Assembly (NCBI GenBank): GCA_036703315.1
Contig: DATNPH010000217.1
Span: 1 to 19,558 of the forward strand
Direction: 5' to 3'
Length of the DNA: 19,558 bases
Origin: DATNPH01 sp036703315
GTDB lineage: Bacteria; Cyanobacteriota; Cyanobacteriia; Cyanobacteriales; Coleofasciculaceae
Shown: in pieces, positions 1-6,860 of the stretch
Layout: the number at the start of each line of letters is the position of its first letter
Position numbering within the stretch: position 1 is the first letter of the stretch
Translations under genes and position numbers: made by a program
Notes under the pieces: generated by a model
What the model was told of the DNA's origin: nothing
The model's input: the letters and a program-made list of their open reading frames with translations, nothing else
The model's database searches: none

Positions 1-61
1 TCGTCTATTTGCGAACGGTGGGTATTGTAGAATGCTAAGGCTAAAATACGCATAGACCCTT

Positions 62-80
62 AGGAAAGCAACTGTTTCCT
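62..80. promoter_or_regulatory. Short palindrome in front of the antitoxin start
   Basis: A perfect 6-bp inverted repeat, AGGAAA at 62-67 and TTTCCT at 75-80 with a 7-nt spacer, ends just before the ATG at 82. Phd/RelB-type antitoxins usually bind palindromes over their own promoter, so this could be an operator. It could equally be a small hairpin over the ribosome-binding region. The site is short, so chance cannot be excluded. Confidence 0.25.
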
Positions 81-81
81 T

Positions 82-366
82 ATGCACGAGACTGCCCCAA
101 GGTTAGACGATCCGAGCATTACTCGCTTAACCCTCGCCGAACTGGGAGAAAATCTAGAAGACACTCTCAGGGTAGTAGCTGCTGAGCTAAAGCGGGTTGT
201 CGTGCATCACCAAGGAAAGGACATCGCAGTTCTAGTGCCGATCGAGGATTTAGCCTTGATAGAAGAAATGGAAGACCGCTTGGATGTAGATGCAGCAGAG
301 GCGGCAATGACCGAGGAAGGTGAAAATATTAAGTTAGCAGATTTAAAAGCCGAGCTGGGTCTATAA
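82..366 (+). CDS. Phd/YefM-type antitoxin of a type II toxin-antitoxin module
   Basis: Predicted 94-residue antitoxin that would neutralise the RelE/ParE-family toxin encoded 9 bp downstream and repress their shared promoter. The N-terminal half (about residues 13-65) has the Phd/YefM pattern: a short helix at LTLAELGENLEDTL, then a beta-rich part with VVVHHQGKDIAVLVPIED, where the invariant-looking GKDIAVLVP precedes an acidic helix. The C-terminal third (about 66-94) is very acidic and probably disordered, as expected for the toxin-wrapping tail. The start is the only ATG in the first 65 codons and sits after a small palindrome. The gene looks intact although its toxin partner is truncated, so it may persist as an orphan antitoxin. 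The family call is from pattern recognition. Confidence 0.85.
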   Translation: MHETAPRLDDPSITRLTLAELGENLEDTLRVVAAELKRVVVHHQGKDIAVLVPIEDLALIEEMEDRLDVDAAEAAMTEEGENIKLADLKAELGL

Positions 367-375
367 GTCTGTACG

Positions 376-636
376 ATGACATATACGGTTGAAATTAGAC
401 CTGCGGCTGCACGTCAGATCAAAAAGCTAACAAGGGTAGTTCAAGAACAAGTTTTCCAACAACTCGAAGAATTAGAATTAGACCCACGTCCTCTTGGTAT
501 AACGAAATTATCAGGTAAAAACAATCTCTATCGTGTGAAGGTAGGAGAATCTGTCTCTAAGTCCGAGTTGGTGTCCACCAACGCTAAACGGTTGACACGG
601 TGGACCTCCAATGATCACATCGGCTCCATCTACTAA
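376..636 (+). pseudogene. RelE/ParE-type toxin, 3' part lost and replaced by unrelated sequence
   Basis: Residues 1-58 read as a RelE/ParE-family mRNA interferase: VEIRPAAARQIKKL, a helical pair, PLGITKLSG and then NNLYRVKVGE, which in this family is normally followed by YRI(I/V)Y and the last two beta strands. Here homology stops at about position 550. The remaining 28 codons to 636 are simply the antisense of the methyltransferase fragment on the other strand. The lost part includes the conserved Arg and the C-terminal strands of the RelE fold, so an active toxin is unlikely. The gene follows the antitoxin by 9 bp, as in an intact TA operon. The abrupt change suggests a deletion or rearrangement joint rather than gradual decay. 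An assembly joint is also possible. Confidence 0.8.
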
Positions 637-873
637 ATCTGGCTTGCGTGCTAGAGTCTGCTGATGGCATGAACCAAGTAGATTGTGCCGATAGGTGGCG
701 CAGGCATCTTCCAACTTTTCATAACCAACGGTTCTAAAGCCTGCTGCTTCAAAACCCAGTGCTAGCCCGCCGCAACCGGCAAACAGATCGATCGCCAAAG
801 GTGCTGTAGACTCGGTTGGGGGTATTTGAAGTTCTTGTTCGATGAAATCAAGGTAGGGAAGTCTGTTTCGCAT
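511..873 (-). pseudogene. DNA (cytosine-5) methyltransferase, N-terminal fragment only
   Basis: The 120-residue frame begins like a C5 cytosine methyltransferase. Motif I is DLFAGCGGLALGFEAAGF (about residues 29-46), which binds S-adenosylmethionine. Motif IV is GGPPCQPFS (89-97) with the catalytic Cys at about 93. The typical next segment VGGHQLGLRD reaches residue 107, then family resemblance ends. The last 13 codons are antisense of the RelE fragment. Complete enzymes usually have 300-450 residues, so motifs VI-X and the target recognition domain are missing. The real homology ends near 551. With the target-recognition part gone the product should be inactive. No restriction endonuclease partner is visible nearby. 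The enzyme may once have belonged to a restriction-modification system or been a solitary methylase. Confidence 0.85.
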
Positions 874-983
874 TCCGCTATTTTAGACAGTTCATTGCTC
901 TCTACGGGATAGCTGCAACGAACTCTTCCAAGAAAATGCCTTGCTGGAACGGTGAGTTTTTTAGAGCTAGTAGGGTTTGTAGT

Positions 984-1508
984 TTATTTCCCTACAGACC
1001 AATTGAGTATCATCTGCCGTTGCTCCTCGGTTTCTGGCGAACTTCTCAACCCACTGCCAGGAATCACCTCTCGGAGTTGGGCAATTTTATCTAAAGCTGC
1101 TTCACCACTCATTCCGTGTCGAACAAGATAACATCCCACTACCGTTCCAGTGCGTCCTATCCCAAACCAACAATGAAGGTATACCCTATAGTCTGCGCGT
1201 AGTGCTGCATCGATTGTATCTAGAATATTTACCATTTCAGCAAGCGTTGGCACGCCGAAATCCTGGATAGGGAGACGTTGGTGTGTTGCTGACGTTCCCA
1301 GGAGAGTCGCTTCTTCCTCTAATAGTGAAGCGTAGGGTTTCAGTTGATCGGCTGCCGTCAAATCTAAAAAATAAGTAATGCCAGCCTCTAGTATTTGGCG
1401 CAATTTTTTCCGAGTCTTAGCTTCCTCGTCTGCACCAGGGTATATACCAGCCAAAAATCGTGTTGGTTCGACCCAATAGGAGTAAGGAATTGGTGTTGAT
1501 GAAGGCAT
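984..1508 (-). CDS. Dual-specificity/tyrosine-type protein phosphatase
   Basis: A 174-residue cytosolic protein with the cysteine-phosphatase signature HCWFGIGRTG: catalytic Cys at about 113 and Arg at about 119 form the CX5R loop that binds the substrate phosphate. Asp83 in LPIQDFGVP fits the general acid on the mobile loop. The N-terminal half (FLAGIYPGA, ITYFLDLT) matches small cyanobacterial dual-specificity-like phosphatases. The family dephosphorylates Tyr or Ser/Thr phosphoproteins, and some members act on phosphoinositides or RNA 5' ends; the substrate here cannot be inferred. No kinase lies beside it. The ATG at 1508 follows a weak upstream region without a clear Shine-Dalgarno sequence, which is common in cyanobacteria. 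Length and active site look complete. Confidence 0.9.
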   Translation of the reverse strand: MPSSTPIPYSYWVEPTRFLAGIYPGADEEAKTRKKLRQILEAGITYFLDLTAADQLKPYASLLEEEATLLGTSATHQRLPIQDFGVPTLAEMVNILDTIDAALRADYRVYLHCWFGIGRTGTVVGCYLVRHGMSGEAALDKIAQLREVIPGSGLRSSPETEEQRQMILNWSVGK

Positions 1509-1554
1509 TTATATTTCGGAACGCTACTTGGGATGTCTTCTATACTATTGCAGC

Positions 1555-1614
1555 GCGATCGCTCTTCCATCTTCCCCATAGCTTCCTGAACTGATGAGAG
1601 TTGGTGAGGATGCG
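1555..1614. repeat. 60-bp direct repeat, copy A
   Basis: The segment matches 2136-2195 with 7 mismatches in 60 bases when aligned by eye. It begins with a HIP1 octamer and contains a conserved core around CTTCCCCATA and CCTGAACTGATGAG. The two copies flank the interrupted DUF2442 gene in the same orientation. Copy A lies directly upstream of further short palindromes at about 1609-1645. Confidence 0.8.
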
Positions 1615-1736
1615 TGAAGCGAAGCTATCGCATCAGCGAATCGCACACCGACCTGTCAAAATACACTTATTCCAACTGTAGTTAGGAAATTCATGGCTAA
1701 TGCAAGCTTGGATGAGGAATCTCTAAAAGCAGCGAT

Positions 1737-1769
1737 GCTCCTACAGAGCCGCTCCGCTAACGCAAAGGC
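1737..1769. repeat. Short dispersed repeat-like insertion inside the DUF2442 gene (first)
   Basis: The stretch with core GAGCCGCTCCGCTAACGC looks like the reverse complement of a common Nostoc-type dispersed repeat (core GCGTTCGCGGAGCG, from memory). It encodes the unusual segment LLQSRSANA, between residues that otherwise read like a normal DUF2442 N-terminus. The reading frame is preserved. Exact boundaries cannot be fixed without homologues. Confidence 0.45.
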
Positions 1770-1842
1770 AAGAGAAGCAGCAACAATTGCGAATGCTGTC
1801 GAACCCAGAGCTGAGTCGGCATACTATGACCAAAGTAGCGAT

Positions 1843-1866
1843 AAGCCTAACGGCATGCTTCGCTAG
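1843..1866. repeat. 24-bp palindromic repeat insertion carrying the stop codon
   Basis: The 24 bp from AAGCCTAACGG to CGCTAG separate two contiguous parts of the DUF2442 reading frame and contain the TAG. With flanking bases, GCGATAAGC and GCTTCGC can pair to form a hairpin. A related core (TAGCG, GTAGCATGG, AAGCC, on one strand) is seen again at 9974-10004. The length is a multiple of three, so only the stop interrupts translation. Confidence 0.6.
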
Positions 1867-2135
1867 CGCATTGTAATCAATTTGAAGAGTGGAGCGGCTT
1901 ACAGTTTTCCACCAGCATTAGCGCAAGGTCTTGCAGGTGCTTCTCCAAAGGATTTAGCTGAGGTTGAAGTTACTCCATCCGGTGATGGGTTGCACTTCTT
2001 AAAGCTGGATGCAGATTTTAGTGTTCCCGCTCTTTTGGCAGGTGTGTTTGGAACTGCGGCTTGGATGGGCTCAAATTAAGATGAGGGCTAGTTAGGGAGC
2101 GATAACGGCTCTTGTGTTGCTTAGCCTAATAGAAT

Positions 2136-2195
2136 GCGATCACTCTCCCATCTTCCCCATACTTTCCTGAACTGATGAGGGTTGGGGAGGAAGCG
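2136..2195. repeat. 60-bp direct repeat, copy B
   Basis: Second copy of the repeat at 1555-1614, about 88% identical. In this copy CTTCCCCA and TGGGGAGG can form an 8-bp stem with one G-U pair across the core; mismatches weaken this in copy A. It ends in a HIP1 octamer at 2193-2200. It lies between the DUF2442 remnant and the end of the DUF262 gene. Confidence 0.8.
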
Positions 2196-2238
2196 ATCGC
2201 GTAACTACAACCTAACGCTATACAAATCCACTGTTACT

Positions 2239-3924
2239 CTATAAGCGCCAAACTCTCTTGAGAACACCGATCAGCTCTTTCTGCCGTCGCTCAATTACTT
2301 CAGGAGTCCATTCCTGTTCGTTCAACACTTGAGTTGTTAAAGCAAAGGGTGAAACGCCAGTTTTCGTCCTAAAATACTTCTGCTTTTTCAGATCAAAGTC
2401 ATAGTTTTGTGCTTGACTGTTTTTCGCAGAAGAAAGCAAAACCAGATTTCCGATACGATGTACATATGTTTCTCGTTCTTCCGGGCTTGGAAACCACTTC
2501 ATCCAGATACTGTTAGAGGCTGGATTTTGCGGTAGGACATGTTCAACAGTAATAATCGGGAAGTTATACGAAGCCTCACCTTCTGAAAGAGCAGCATCTA
2601 AACGTAGCAACACATAAAGACGAATTTTCTGAGTCAGGTAAAGGTCACCTTCCAACATCTTGAGAATCTTATTTTTTTCTTCAGAGGTAATCTGAAGCGG
2701 TGAGTCGGGTGTGTATAAGTCTTCCCCACTCTCAATGGCAGCTATTAAGCGACCATAACGTTCAATGCGTTCATTAATATCTGCCCGTCGAATCATTAAC
2801 CCCGCAGCAAGGCGATCTAAATCTGTAAAGAATTGCACCAATCGATCAGGGTGGTTTTGATTCCGGGAGAGGTAGAGGATAGCTGGTGGTATCCAGTCAG
2901 AATTATCGATTCGACTTAACTGCTTAAAGAGTTTATTTACTTCCTCTGCATGTTTATCACTTTGAAAGGTCGCTGTTTTGATTATGTATAAGGCATCAGC
3001 TAAAGGGCAAAGCGTTCTATCAATGAACTCCTGAGGACTATCAGTGGGGCGAACATGTTCACGGAATTCCTTAAGTACACTGCTACCGAGCTTTGCCTTG
3101 CGGTAAATCATACGGATATGAGCGAATAGATCTTGAAACGTTTCGCGCCCCAGATTATCCTGGATATCTTCCCACTTGGTGGTGTAAGCTTGCTTTTGAG
3201 CTTCAGGAATTGGTCCGATAATCTCTGCTTTGAGAATATCGGTCAGGGAAAGGTCTAATCCCCGTTCATTCAGCACGGAAAAAATACGATATGCAGAGTC
3301 TAAGTCACGAGTTGAAACCGTTACCAAGAAACATTGTTTAATAATGAACTGCGCTAGACGATCCCGCTTGGTTTCGGAAAGTTTTTGCAATTCCTTGACA
3401 AATAACAGTGCGTTCTCTTTAATATTTTTCCGGCTATCCGAAAGTTTAGCAGAATTTAAATCATTAAGCTTGGCTATACCCCCTTCATTCTGAATGTATT
3501 CCTGAAAAAACTCCGCATCTCGCTTTGCCAAAGTTAAACGGTAACAATTAGGTTCGTTAAGGAATATATCCCCCTCTTCGTAAAGTAACTTAGTGAAGGT
3601 ATTGACATACTGGGGTTTTACTAGTGTCCGCAAAACTGCAAGCAAGATAGTAAGTGTGGACAAACGTTGTTGACCATCTACGACTTCGGCATCTGGTTGA
3701 TCTTCTTCCTTTATCAGTACAATGCTGCCCAGAAAGTAGGGATTTATCTCATCAATCGGCTCATTACCATCTCCTAATGCTGTGATCAAGTCTTTAAGCA
3801 GTTCTCCAGCTTGTTCATCAGTCCAAGCGTAAGGGCGTTGGTAGAGGGGAATGGTAAAGGCGAAGTCTTTACTAAATACTCTCTGAAGGGGATATTCAGT
3901 AGCCTGAATTTTGGTACGATTCAT
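2239..3924 (-). CDS. GmrSD-like DUF262-DUF1524 protein (putative type IV restriction / defence nuclease)
   Basis: 561 residues with two recognisable domains. The N-terminal DUF262 (GmrS-like, ParB-fold nucleotide-binding) part has IPLYQRPYAW at about 25-34 and VVDGQQRLSTL at 81-91, where DGQQR is the hallmark motif. The C-terminal DUF1524 (GmrD-like His-Me/HNH nuclease) part has EHVLPQNP with His462, then HRIGNLVLL at 489-497 and Asn502. Such proteins cleave modified phage DNA in an NTP-dependent way (GmrSD) or occur in other defence islands. The target here is unknown. The ATG at 3924 has a strong AGAGGAG (complement of 3931-3937) about 6 nt upstream, so the start is secure. It follows the NERD-helicase gene by 89 bp on the same strand, which suggests joint function. 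All key motifs are present. Confidence 0.88.
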   Translation of the reverse strand: MNRTKIQATEYPLQRVFSKDFAFTIPLYQRPYAWTDEQAGELLKDLITALGDGNEPIDEINPYFLGSIVLIKEEDQPDAEVVDGQQRLSTLTILLAVLRTLVKPQYVNTFTKLLYEEGDIFLNEPNCYRLTLAKRDAEFFQEYIQNEGGIAKLNDLNSAKLSDSRKNIKENALLFVKELQKLSETKRDRLAQFIIKQCFLVTVSTRDLDSAYRIFSVLNERGLDLSLTDILKAEIIGPIPEAQKQAYTTKWEDIQDNLGRETFQDLFAHIRMIYRKAKLGSSVLKEFREHVRPTDSPQEFIDRTLCPLADALYIIKTATFQSDKHAEEVNKLFKQLSRIDNSDWIPPAILYLSRNQNHPDRLVQFFTDLDRLAAGLMIRRADINERIERYGRLIAAIESGEDLYTPDSPLQITSEEKNKILKMLEGDLYLTQKIRLYVLLRLDAALSEGEASYNFPIITVEHVLPQNPASNSIWMKWFPSPEERETYVHRIGNLVLLSSAKNSQAQNYDFDLKKQKYFRTKTGVSPFALTTQVLNEQEWTPEVIERRQKELIGVLKRVWRL

Positions 3925-4013
3925 GCATAGCTCCTCTAATGGGCATTGTTTGCAATAGTTTTTCTGATGTTGCTGTTCCCTGTGGTAGTCGCGAGTTGAC
4001 AGCGCGATCGCGT

Positions 4014-6824
4014 TTACTCAAAAACACTCCCATCCGGCATTTTTGCCCCCACAAAATTAACATCGCTTAAATCAGCTGCCTCAAGATTTGCCCCGGTCAA
4101 ATCAGCACCACTCAAATCAGCACCACTCAACTTCGCCCCCACCAATTTAGCCCCAACTAATTGAGCATTCCGTAAATCTGCATTACTCAGCTTTGCCCAC
4201 CTCAAATCAGCACCACTTAGCTGTGCATCTCTCAAAATTGCCCCTACCAGTTTGGCTTTCCGCAAATTGGCATTCGTCAAATCAGCGTTAGTCAAATCAG
4301 CAATCACCAGTTTTGCACCATCTAGCTGAGCATTTCTCAAATCAGCACCCCTGAGAATCGCACCGATAAGGTTAGCATTCCTCAAGTCAGCCCCCGCTAA
4401 ATGCGCCCCTGTCAAATCTGCATTCTGAAAATTTCTTCCGCCCGTGTCATATCGTTTCAGCAGTTCCCCTGCATCCGTAACGCTAATCTCTCGCTGCGGC
4501 GGACGCCTGAAGGTAAACGTGAAGGTGTCTCCACTCCGCATCACCCGCCACATCTCTTCATACAGGGGATAGGAACCCACACCACTCACCTTCACCCAAC
4601 CCCGCGCTCTAGTTAACGCGACAAACAGCTGATTCCGCAGTTGGAGATTGCTCTCATCCTTGGCAACATTATCCAACCCCACGACATAAACCATATCTGC
4701 CTCGTTTCCCTTAGCGCGGTGGATGCGAGACACACTAACGCCACCCTCACACCAAAATTTGTTAGGGTCACGGTTTTGCTTGTCAGCTTTGAGGATATTG
4801 CAGTCAGGCGTACTGGGAATATATATGTCAATACCCTGCGATATCAAGAATTCCGCAACAGCTATTTCTAGTTCCATCGCCTCGAAACCAGAACCTAAAA
4901 CAATGACCAAAATCTCACGGCTGGGCTTGAGGTCATCATGGCGGAGATTATAGATAATGTTTTGGGCTAACGCGGTCAATTCTTCCTGGCGAGAGCGATA
5001 AGCCACAAACTCCAGTACTGCCCCGTCCCAAAGTTCAGGGACAAGATTGGGAGAATTTTCCGGTGGGCGTCTGAGGGTAATCTGCTGACCGGGTGTAAAA
5101 CGACCCGTTACCTCATAACCGATCGCTCGCCAATCTTCCGCACGGGTAATGCCAGTAAGCATCCCACTTTGACGCAGTAACCCCATCCCGATACCATGTG
5201 CAGCGGTGAGAATTGAACCGGGAGTACGATAGCAACGGTGCATGATTTCACTCTTTCTGATACCACCGCTGTACTGCCCTGTGACCAGATGCCCTAATTC
5301 TTCTCCAAACAACTCACTAGCATTCGGGATATTGAGGCTTTCCAGACTTTGGGCTTCATCGTAACCCCAGATTAAGCGCCGTTGTTCTGGCTGAGCAGGG
5401 TCAACGGGTCGTAAGGCTTGATACGCCATCCAATAGAACGGTTGCTTGCCTTCAAATTTCAGCTCGTCATCAACAATTAGGTCTTGCCCTTCATCAATTA
5501 AGATGGCATCATATAACGTAGGGACGACCGTATTGTGCAGTAATTGTGCGCATACCTCACCTAGAGCTTTGTTAGGCTGCTTGTGTTCTATGTCATTGAC
5601 CGTGAGGCGCTTAACTCCAGTCGCTCGGCAAATCGTGCTGTAGAGTCCGGGTTGATTTTTGGCTCCCCAAGCGTGAAGTGCTTGAAGTTTTCGATTGTTT
5701 GAGTCATACCCCACCTCACCACTACTGAAGCGACGCAGCCATTTATCCAACTGAGCAATGATCTGGTGGTACAGACTACGGCTGAAAAAGACGAAAGCAA
5801 TATCCCACTCTGGATGCTTTAGGTGCATGTGAGCCGCTTTCTGGCACAGCAGCACGGTTTTACCTGAGCCAGCAATGCCTCGAATCCGTTGCGGACCTGG
5901 GGGAATTTCTTTGCCGATGTGTTCTTGTTGTAAATCAAATTCCGATAGCCGTTGCCGTACTTCGGCAATAACACTGGCACGGGTTTGCTTGGTGGTATGT
6001 TGTTGATTTTGTAGGGACGTAAGACCTTGCACCCCTACAGAACGCTTGGTGCGGAAAACAGGGGTGCCGCTAATAACAGCCTTTAGCAACGTCCACTGTT
6101 CAATCGTCAGGTTACAACCTTTAATGATGGGTGTAATTTGCTCAATTAGCTCAAGCAGAGTTCTGAGTTTTGAATGAAGAACTCCTAACTCCTGTACGGG
6201 CGGGTTTATCGAATTGATTTGTGGGAAAGCCGATATCTGCGTTAAACCCGCCCCTGCGACTCTGGACTCCTGAAACAGAGAGTTCTGAAAGATAATAGGG
6301 GGGCAACTGGGGAGTTGGTAAAAACCACTGTGGTACCATTGGTCTTCAGTAATTAGAGGTAGGCAAACTAAAGCTCGACCCCTGACTTTGCGGCGGAGGG
6401 AGGGTTCGCGATCGCAATACCCTAGTAAGGCAAACAGCTGATTTTCCGCTTGCTCATAGGGGTTGCTACTCGTCGTGTAGTAGTTTTGGAACTCCCAACG
6501 ATGACCAGTAATTGCCACAATCTGGTCAATCGTGACTGATTTAATTTCAATAACAATTAAACCTAAGCACGAATCAGCAATGAGAATGTCAGGCTCTTTG
6601 CGTGACTTTCCCACCTTAGAAAAAATGGGGTAGCGCCAGTAGCCGATACAGTCTCTATCTGCGAAAGCCCCCCGAACAGCGTCCCAAACCTGTTGCTCAC
6701 CGACTTCACCACTCTTACTTAAAGGCTCAGTAGTAATGAACTTCCGGTTGTAATTGGCGTGAGTGCTTAGCGTTGCTGATACTCCTTGAAAAGTTTGAAG
6801 TGAAAAGGATGAAGTATGAAACAA
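4014..6824 (-). CDS. NERD nuclease - SF1 (UvrD-like) helicase - pentapeptide repeat fusion
   Basis: 936 residues. The NERD nuclease domain (about 38-135) shows GEVGEQQV, Asp79 in EPDILI and Glu93/Lys95 in VIEIKS, a restriction-endonuclease-like D...ExK site. A linker near 179-223 derives from repeat DNA. The helicase core has Walker A GIAGSGKT (316-323), Walker B ILIDEGQD (441-448), HRCYRTPGSI (529-538), VSRIHRAKGNEAD (698-710) and VALTRAR (735-741), so it should be an active SF1 ATPase. Residues 798-924 are about 25 pentapeptide repeats of A(D/N/K)LxxA type, forming a right-handed beta-helix. NERD-helicases include antiphage proteins such as the Nhi type. A C-terminal pentapeptide tail is unusual to me; such tails can mimic DNA (Qnr, MfpA) or mediate contacts. 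The start is a TTG 17 bp after the dedA stop, and a TAA two codons upstream blocks extension. Confidence 0.88.
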   Translation of the reverse strand: MFHTSSFSLQTFQGVSATLSTHANYNRKFITTEPLSKSGEVGEQQVWDAVRGAFADRDCIGYWRYPIFSKVGKSRKEPDILIADSCLGLIVIEIKSVTIDQIVAITGHRWEFQNYYTTSSNPYEQAENQLFALLGYCDREPSLRRKVRGRALVCLPLITEDQWYHSGFYQLPSCPPIIFQNSLFQESRVAGAGLTQISAFPQINSINPPVQELGVLHSKLRTLLELIEQITPIIKGCNLTIEQWTLLKAVISGTPVFRTKRSVGVQGLTSLQNQQHTTKQTRASVIAEVRQRLSEFDLQQEHIGKEIPPGPQRIRGIAGSGKTVLLCQKAAHMHLKHPEWDIAFVFFSRSLYHQIIAQLDKWLRRFSSGEVGYDSNNRKLQALHAWGAKNQPGLYSTICRATGVKRLTVNDIEHKQPNKALGEVCAQLLHNTVVPTLYDAILIDEGQDLIVDDELKFEGKQPFYWMAYQALRPVDPAQPEQRRLIWGYDEAQSLESLNIPNASELFGEELGHLVTGQYSGGIRKSEIMHRCYRTPGSILTAAHGIGMGLLRQSGMLTGITRAEDWRAIGYEVTGRFTPGQQITLRRPPENSPNLVPELWDGAVLEFVAYRSRQEELTALAQNIIYNLRHDDLKPSREILVIVLGSGFEAMELEIAVAEFLISQGIDIYIPSTPDCNILKADKQNRDPNKFWCEGGVSVSRIHRAKGNEADMVYVVGLDNVAKDESNLQLRNQLFVALTRARGWVKVSGVGSYPLYEEMWRVMRSGDTFTFTFRRPPQREISVTDAGELLKRYDTGGRNFQNADLTGAHLAGADLRNANLIGAILRGADLRNAQLDGAKLVIADLTNADLTNANLRKAKLVGAILRDAQLSGADLRWAKLSNADLRNAQLVGAKLVGAKLSGADLSGADLTGANLEAADLSDVNFVGAKMPDGSVFE
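6157..6288. repeat. Dispersed repeat embedded in the helicase gene
   Basis: An 11-bp perfect inverted repeat, GGGCGGGTTTA at 6198-6208 and TAAACCCGCCC at 6243-6253, sits within the coding sequence. Beside it are heptamer pairs: AACTCCT twice at 6180-6193 and GAGTTCT/GAGTTTT at 6158-6171. The decamer AGAGTTCTGA occurs at 6157 and again at 6279, bracketing the whole. I recall the ACGGGCGGGTTTA...AAACCCGCCC pattern as a common intergenic repeat of filamentous cyanobacteria. It encodes residues about 179-223, between the nuclease and helicase domains, and leaves the frame open. Confidence 0.7.
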
Positions 6825-6860
6825 ATTTTACACTTCATTGTTTATTCTTCATCCTTTTCA
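6801..6860 (-). promoter_or_regulatory. 13-bp inverted repeat around the helicase start
   Basis: TGAAAAGGATGAA at 6801-6813 is the exact reverse complement of 6848-6860, with 34 nt between. In the minus-strand transcript one arm lies in the last codons of dedA and the other in codons 4-8 of the helicase; the stop, the gap and the TTG start lie in the loop. This could couple or limit translation of the helicase. No T-run follows, so it does not look like a rho-independent terminator. Confidence 0.5.

Larger units (their letters stand above)
1693..2079 (+). pseudogene. DUF2442 family gene interrupted by a short palindromic repeat and stop codon
   Basis: Reading one frame from the ATG at 1693 gives 57 codons (MANASLDEESLKAAM ... 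EPRAESAYYDQSSD ...), a TAG at 1864-1866, then RIVINLKSGAAYSFPPALAQG onward to the TAA at 2077-2079. The two halves are in the same frame. Together they resemble one DUF2442 protein, in which AESAYYD is normally followed at once by (R)IV(I/V)NLKSGA. The extra 24 bp at 1843-1866, ending in the stop, look like an inserted dispersed repeat. A second repeat-like stretch near 1737-1769 adds codons without a stop. A TTG at 1882 could start a 65-residue remnant, but it would lack the N-terminal strand. Longer homologues have a basic Gly-rich tail that is absent here. The function of the family is unclear; it often accompanies DUF4160 in toxin-antitoxin-like pairs. Confidence 0.75.

Noticed and set aside
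1388..1579. 63-codon minus-strand frame over the phosphatase N-terminus
   Set aside because: It overlaps a clear phosphatase gene in another frame and has no family pattern.
4060..4433. A 15-bp periodic tandem repeat read as a CRISPR or satellite array
   Set aside because: The periodicity comes from pentapeptide-repeat codons in an open helicase frame. There are no constant repeats with unique spacers.
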